The notes under the pieces: model-generated
The model's input: the letters and a program-made list of their open reading frames with translations, nothing else
Told to the model about the DNA's origin: nothing
Database searches by the model: none
Part shown: one piece after another, positions 58,561 to 64,000 of the stretch
How the letters are laid out: each line of letters opens with the position of its first letter
Numbering within the stretch: the stretch's first letter is position 1
Translations under genes and position numbers: made by a program
Source: CAWGMT01 sp963823675
GTDB taxonomy: Bacteria > Planctomycetota > Planctomycetia > Isosphaerales > Isosphaeraceae
Assembly: GCA_963823675.1 (NCBI GenBank)
Contig: CAWGMT010000018.1
Location: forward strand, 1 to 64,000
Direction of reading: 5' to 3'
Length of the DNA: 64,000 nucleotides

Positions 58561-58916
58561 CCACCGGGATGCCGTGGGGAGCCTCTACGCGAAAAAGGTG
58601 ACGCTCTACGCTATCCCTTGCAAGGCAAGGAGTTGTGAATTGAATTGCACCAAGGGCGGCCTGGATTGGGATTAGAAGGAGACGCCCGTCGTGCCACGCG
58701 TACCGCGTTCTTTTTGCAGTTTAAGAGGCGACACCGTGGCGAGTCCGCGATTCAGCGCATGAACCGAACGCAGGCCGGCGCCTGGACGTTTTCTACCAAC
58801 TCGAGCGCACAGGCAATTCGGTAGGGTCCAGCCACATCTGTGCGAGGAGTCTGGAAGGTCGGTATCCTTATCAAATGTCCCATCACTGAATACCTGACAT
58901 GGGAAGAGGCTGCATC
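58561..58916. other. intergenic region before the CHAT gene
   Basis: 356 bases between the toxin-antitoxin remnant and the TPR-CHAT gene. No repeat or gene was recognised; no convincing promoter was found by eye. Confidence 0.5.
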
Positions 58917-61544
58917 ATGAAAGCTCTTCGCGTCGCGTTCCGGCTGGGGCTGCTGCTCGGGTTAGGGCTCGCGATGCCGGTGATGCCCACGATGGCACAG
59001 ACCACGCCACCGAAGGGAGATCAACCCCCCGCGCCGGGACTGATCAAGCTGACCGGCGACGACGAGAAACGAGCCAAGCAACTGGAGGAGCCGATCGACA
59101 AGGCCCTGAAGGCCGATCGCTGGGACGAGGCGATTGCGCGAGCAGAGGAACTAGTTACCTTGAGGAAGCGGGACCAGGGGGCCAAGCACTTCGAGACGGT
59201 GGATGCAGAGTGGCGCTTGAAAACGTTGCGCCGGGTGGCCTCGATGACGGACCAGGATCGAGCCGCCTACCGGTCGGCCGCGACCATGAATGAGCAAGGG
59301 GAAGGCCTCTTCGCAAGGGGGAAATACGCGGCGAGCCAGCAGCTCTTTGAGAAAGCGCTGGAGATACGCCGGCGCTTGCTCGGCGACGACCACCCTGACA
59401 GCGTCCGGAGCTACAACGATCTGGCGCTCTCCCTCACTTCCCAGGGGAGATATGCCCTCGCCCAGCCGCTCCTCGAGAAGGTACTCGAGATCGAACGACG
59501 CCTTCTCGCCGACAACTCCCCCGTCACCGCCCAAGGTTACAACAATCTGGCGTACGTGATCTTCCTGCAGGGCAAGCACGCGCAAGAGATCTGCCGCCGC
59601 ACGCTCACCGACGACCACCCATACACAGCCAAAGGTTATGGTAGCCTGGCGCGGAACCTCCACGCCCAGGGGAAGGATGCCCGGGCCCAGCCGCTTTACG
59701 AGAAGTCGCTGGAGATTCATCGTCGGTTGCTCACCGACAACCACCCCGACACCGCATTGAGCTACAATACCATCGCGGCCAACCTCTACGGCCAGGGGAA
59801 ATATATCGAGGCGAAAGACCGATTGCGGAGTGCGGTCGATTGCTTCGATAAGGCGCGGCTGCGGGTCGCCTTCACGGGTCTAGAACCTGCGGGAACGAAC
59901 GAGTCGCCGCGCCCCATTTTCGCTGCCGTTCTCGCCCGGCTAGGTCAGCCGGCCGAGGCATGGCAGTCGCTGGCGGAAGACCTCGGCCGCGGTTTGCTCG
60001 ATGAGCTGGCCAGTCGCCGGGACGGCCGGCTTGTTTCGGCTGAGCGAGCCCGGCTGCGGGAGTTGACCGCCGCACTGGAGGGGCTCGACAAGCTGGTCGA
60101 AGCACTCCCAAGGGACTCGACCAGGCCGAGCGGGCCGAGCGATTCGACGACCTGAAGCGCCAGCGCGATCTGGCCGGCATCGCCTTGGGTGAGTTTCAGA
60201 CCAAGCTCTTTCGGGACTATGGCCCGCTGGCGGGGCAGGCCGCGAACCTCCGGGAAATTCAGGTCGCGCAGCCGGCCGACCGTGCCCTGGTCGCCTGGGT
60301 CGATATCGCACCCGTGGGGCCCGGCGCGGCGGACCCCGACGGCGAACACTGGGGCGTCGTCGTACGCTCCCGAGGCACTCCGGCCTGGGTCCCGATCGCG
60401 GGTACCGGTCGCAACGGGCTCTGGACCAAAGATGACACCGAGCTCGCCAACCGAGTCCGCACGGAGTTGCGGCGGCGACCCGGCGCCAGCTTGTCAAACC
60501 TGGCGCCCCTTCTCGAGCGATTGCGCAGCCCGGCGCCTTGCGCCGCTGGCCAGGGCCCTGGGTGCCACGGCCGACGGCCAGCCGCCGGCCCGGAGGCTCG
60601 TCGTCCTTCCCTCACGTGCCATGGCTGGCATTCCGAGCGAAGCGCTCTTGACCGACGACGACACCCGCGCGGTGAGCTATGCCCCGTGGGCGACCATCTT
60701 CAAGTTTCTGCGGGAGCGGCCCCGGCTCGACCGCCATGCCGGCCTGCTGGCTCTGGGCAACCCCGTCTACGAGCGGCCCGGCAGCGGGGTGGTGTTCGAC
60801 CCCACGCCGGCTCCGGAGGCCATTGCCGCGATTCTCGCGATGACCCAGTCACTGGCCCGAGCGCGATCGGATGACGAAGAGTTCGCCCCGCTGCCGGGCA
60901 CGCGCTACGAGGTCGAGGCCCTCGCTCAACTCTTCAAGTCCGATGACCGGCCGAGCCACACCCTGCTCGCGGCCGACGCCAGCGAGGACGAGCTGGACCG
61001 CCTGGCCGCGTCGGGCGAGCTGGGGCGGTTCGGCTTCATCCACCTGGCAACGCACGGGGTGATCGACGAGGCGATTCCGCAGCGATCGGCGGTGATCTTG
61101 ACCCAGACCGGCTTGCCCGATCCACTGGAACAGGTATTGAACAAGAAACCAGTCTACGACGGTCGGCTGGTCGTCAGGGAAATCCAGCGTACGTGGGACC
61201 TGAACGCCAAACTGGTAACGCTGTCGGCGTGCGAGACCGCCCTCGGCCGTGACGCTGGTGGTGACGGTTTCGTGGGGTTTACACAGGCACTCTTGATGTC
61301 CGGTGCGCGGAGCGTCTGCCTGTGGAGCCAAGGACCTGCAGATCAGAGTCCGGCGTCGACGGACGACCGGCCCGACGCCTCTTGGGTCGGTTCCAAACAC
61401 CTCGGGGAACTTGCCAATCGCTCGAGACTGCTGAACACGGCCGGAATTGTCGGATTTCGCGCAGAGACGGCCGTCGCCAGACCTTCGTTATTGGCCCGCC
61501 CCGTGGGGGCAACCACATATCGGCCCAGGGCAACGCCCCGGTAA
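58917..61544 (+). CDS. secreted TPR protein with CHAT (caspase-like) protease domain, C-terminus damaged
   Basis: About 870 residues. Signal peptide RLGLLLGLGLAMPVMPTMAQ. TPR units follow, of the kinesin-light-chain type (YAASQQLFEKALEIRRRLLG, DDHPDSVRSYNDLALSLTSQ, and repeats). After frame changes near 60113 and 60530 comes a CHAT domain with VVLPSRAMAGIPSEALL, the catalytic His in GFIHLATHGVID and the catalytic Cys in LVTLSACETALGRD, then GFTQALLMSGARSVCL. CHAT proteins are caspase-like peptidases used in stress and defence responses; a signal peptide puts this one outside the cytoplasm. The usual ending (a LWKVDD block and about 60 further residues) is replaced by unrelated sequence that runs into a dispersed repeat, so the 3' end is probably lost. 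Start chosen at MKALRVAFR with AGAGG. Confidence 0.8.
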
Positions 61545-61700
61545 TGAGCGGAAATCGAACGAAATAGAGCTCTCAAGGGGCGGCACGATCGAAGCGATGT
61601 TTCGCCCCTTCAGGGCAGAGGTGCTTTGGTCAAGATTCACGTACCCAGGGCGTTGCCCTGGGCTGATTTGTTGCGGCCCCTTCGGGGCCAAATCCAAAAC
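61510..61700. repeat. dispersed repeat block with inverted CCAGGGC / GCCCTGG motifs
   Basis: gcccagggcaacgccccgg near 61.53 kb and cccagggcgttgccctgggc near 61.65 kb are inverted relative to each other, and ggccccttcggggcc follows at about 61.68 kb. Between them is a segment with gccccttcagggc. Shorter pieces of the same family occur at 25.02-25.08 kb. The block forms the present 3' end of the CHAT gene. Confidence 0.75.
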
Positions 61701-61903
61701 AGCGCAACACCAAAACTGCCGCTCTGGGCCGCTTTCCGGTCCTCGGTCCGTCCCTGGGCCTTGACCTGATCGACTCGCTCTTTGATCAAAGCAGAGAACC
61801 GCCAAGACGATCGCGATCGTCCGGACCTCGCGGACGTCCTGTTGCATGATCGGTGCTCCGGCAGATGAGTACCGCTGCGCTCGCCAGTCAATTCGGTTCG
61901 CCC
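61545..61903. other. intergenic region between the CHAT gene and the GTPase gene
   Basis: 359 bases between convergent genes. The first half is the repeat block; the second half contains no recognisable gene, although a minus-strand frame beginning MQQDVREVRTIAIVLAVLCF looks like the start of a signal peptide and then runs into the repeat. Confidence 0.5.
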
Positions 61904-62924
61904 TTAAACCGCGCTGCGGAAATAGATGACATCGCCGTCCTTGACGATGTAATCCTTGCCTTCGAGCCGTTGCAGGTGCTTGGCCTTGGCGTCCTTGAGT
62001 GTGGCGGCGTCCTTGAGCTCGTCGTACGCCGTTACTTCGGCGCGGATGAAGCCCTTGGCGAGATCGGTGTGGATCTTACCGGCGGCTTCCACGGCGGTCG
62101 CGCCGCGCTCGAGGTTCCAGCCCCGTGTCTCGGGTTCGCCGGCGGTGAAGAACGTGATGATGCCGACGGCATCGTAACCGCGACGGATGATCCGATCGCG
62201 GCCCAGGTCGCTCAAGCCCAGATCGGCCATGAAGGCCGCCCGAAGTTCGGGCTCGAGCTGCGCCAGCTCGAGCTCGAGCTTGGCGTCGATCGCCAGAGCC
62301 TCCGGCGCGATCGCTCGCAACGACTCGGGGACCTCGTGCCCCAAAATGGCATTCAACACGACCACCTCGGGCTTGTCGGTCAGGAGCCCGAATGACCGCA
62401 GTGGTTTCTTGTCGTCGACGGAGAGCCCGAGCGAAGCGACCGTCTTGCCCTCCTCGAGAACCGCCTGAACTTGCTTGACGACCACCAGCTCCTTCGAGAG
62501 CTGTTCGCGGTCGGGCCGGGGCTTCTTGAGGCTCGCTTCGAGCCGTTCCACGCGGCTGGTGACGACGCCCAAGTCGGCGAAGAGAATCTCGTCGCGAAAC
62601 GCGGAGAGCTCGACCGCGGGATCGCCGCCCGAAAATCCGTTCAAGACCACCAGCAGGGCGTCGCCCTCGCGGATCAGGGCGAGCCGCTGGGGGTTGTCGG
62701 CGTGAGACCCGGGCATGAGGCCCGGCGTATCGAGGAACTCGACGGTAGCCGGTGTCACCTTCTTGGGATTGTGAAGAGCTGCCAGATGGTCCAGCCTGGG
62801 GTCGGTAAGGGTTGCGATCCCCACCTGACCCGAGTGGATTTTCCCGGGATCGGGACGAGCTCCCGTCAGGAGGTGAAACAACGTGCTCTTGCCGCTCCCC
62901 GCAAAACCAACGATTCCTGCGCAT
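61904..62924 (-). CDS. YchF/Obg-like GTPase with TGS domain
   Basis: About 340 residues. P-loop GIVGFAGSGKSTLFHLLTG, switch and G3 motif VEFLDTPGLMPGSHADNPQR, then a coiled-coil insertion (REQLSKELVVVKQVQAVLEE) and a C-terminal TGS domain ending KDYIVKDGDVIYFRSAV. In the region of the nucleotide-specificity motif the sequence is VVVLNAILG rather than NKxD, as in YchF-type proteins, which prefer ATP. YchF binds ribosomes and acts in stress and translation control. The likely start is ATG at 62924 with AAGAGG, but a one-base indel directly after it shifts the frame; the rest is continuous. Followed 100 bases downstream by the repeat region. Confidence 0.82.
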
Positions 62925-63026
62925 TCCTCTTGGTTCCCCGTTTGCTGAAATTGGCTTGGTGCCGCTCGGCGGGCTGGCGGTCGAGGGCCGTCATCACGAT
63001 CGTCCCCGCCAGCCAGCACGGGAGCT

Positions 63027-64000
63027 TCAGATACGTTTCAAGCTGGATTCGAGCGAGTCCAGTTGCCCGTCGAGCTCGGCGAGGTCCGCCGGTTCCAGCT
63101 CGAGATGGCCGAACCTCACTCGGTAAAACGCGTCGACCACCTGCTCGGGAACGCCGCTGACCGGCTGGGTGGCAATGCCCTGGTTGGTCAGAAACGTGCG
63201 GGCACGTCCCGCGAACTCGCTCTGGGTCTCGGCGGGCGTGCGGTTCAGCTCATGCTCCGCGAGCAACTGCGCCATCCGCCGGTAGAAGAGGATCCCCGCC
63301 GACCTCGAGGTCGTATCGAGCTGGGGCCCGCGCAGCCATGCGACGACCAGTCGCGCCAGCCGCAAACCCAGGTGTGCCAGGCCAGCCAGCAGGCTGCAGC
63401 CGATGAACGTGACCACGAAGCCGCGGATGCTGATCAAGGAGCTGACGTCGGGAAAGTGAAACAGGAACCTGAGCCCCCGGCGCAGCCACCCTCCGAGCTT
63501 CCTGTACTGCCTTTGAATCTCGCGCACCATCTCGCGCATCGGAGTATAAATCAGACGTTTTTGCCGTTCACCGTCATAGCCGACAACATAGAAAATCCAG
63601 ACGTGCCGGATCAGGTCGGTCAACGGCCTGAAGTTGCCCGCGATGCCGCCGACCTGCGCAATCGACTCCTGTCGCTCGGTGCCCGGCGTGGGGTCCAGTA
63701 CGATCCAGATGGGAGTCTTCTCGCTGTCGGGCTCCGGCCCGGCATAAGCCTCGACCCAGCTATGTGCGTGCTTCTGGCGGCACGTTCATCGTCTGGGTCA
63801 AGTCGCTAAAGTCACCGCCCTTGAAGCCGATGACGATCCGTGCAGGTATGTCGATCGATCGCAGCAGGAGGGCCAGCGCGCTGGCGAAATACTCGCAATG
63901 ACCTTGCTTGCGGTTGACCAGGAAATCCTCGACCGGATCGAGGGTGGGGTCGATGACGTCCATGCGCAAGCTGTAGTTGTACTGGCCGGAATCCCGCAGG
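63027..64000 (-). CDS. transglutaminase-like membrane protein, 5' part off the window
   Basis: About 320 residues of the C-terminal part are present. The catalytic core is complete: Cys in NRKQGHCEYFASALALLLRS, His in HAHSWVEAYAG and Asp in IWIVLDPTPGTERQ. A frame change near 63770 lies between the Cys and His segments. Then follow YVVGYDGERQKRLIYTPMRE, a membrane span (GFVVTFIGCSLLAGLAHLGL) and a DUF4129-like tail (GILFYRRMAQLLAEHELNRT then PAETQSEFAGRA). This is the TgpA-type organisation, usually with several N-terminal membrane helices and a periplasmic transglutaminase domain. Such proteins are membrane-bound proteases or cross-linking enzymes of uncertain substrate. The upstream half lies beyond 64000. 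Confidence 0.85.

Overview
The window is high-GC bacterial chromosome that looks planctomycete, most like the Isosphaeraceae/Gemmataceae side of the phylum. I infer this from the gene content: a DUF1559 pseudopilin-like protein, a secreted protease with an N-terminal LEARALLS motif, three large Ser/Thr kinases (fused to WD40, TPR or AAA-TPR modules), three ECF sigma factors, an arylsulfatase, two DUF4058 proteins, and many dispersed palindromic repeats that are open in all frames. No rRNA, tRNA, CRISPR array, transposase or replication origin was found.

Layout. 1-3.8 kb: visibly lower-GC segment with two conserved proteins of unknown function, read on the minus strand and broken by several frameshifts. 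Near 3.8 kb it joins a high-GC segment inside a truncated FAD oxidase. 3.8-9.9 kb: the FAD oxidase and a single-module NRPS (C-A-MT-PCP-TE). 11.6-16 kb: kinase-AAA-TPR regulator. 16-20.5 kb: secreted glycosidase-like protein, VanZ protein and a signal peptidase I with large insertions. 20.6-22.3 kb: ECF sigma factor with a membrane partner. 22.3-28.3 kb: housekeeping genes on the minus strand (Nudix, UspA, ilvE, lolD, lolC/E, lysS). 28.8-31.3 kb: Gly/Tyr-rich secreted protein and two DUF4058 proteins. 31.4-35.5 kb: sigma factor, repeat array, zinc-finger/kinase/WD40 protein. 35.5-41.7 kb: toxin-antitoxin remnant, GH9 glycosidase, S53 protease. 42-49 kb: DUF1559 protein, lipoprotein, ECF sigma factor, membrane protein, kinase-TPR. 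49.3-54.6 kb: RutE-like reductase, TolC remnant, lipoprotein, arylsulfatase. 55-64 kb: thioredoxin-like protein with an in-frame UGA, terpene-cyclase-like protein next to a DUF433/DUF5615 remnant, TPR-CHAT protein, YchF-like GTPase, transglutaminase.

How the genes fit together. The NRPS and the vanillyl-alcohol-oxidase-type enzyme form a small biosynthetic unit: the adenylation pocket reads as tyrosine, the module carries a methyltransferase, and the oxidase family acts on para-phenols. The sigma factors sit next to membrane or kinase partners and look like separate signalling modules. Usp and IlvE are translationally coupled, and LolD-LolC form a lipoprotein-export transporter pair. Sulfatase, GH9 and S53 protease suggest polysaccharide and protein degradation outside the cytoplasm.

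Caution. About half of the large genes are interrupted by single-base frameshifts while the family signature continues in another frame. This is best explained by uncorrected indels in the assembly, so I give whole-gene coordinates across the breaks and state where they fall.
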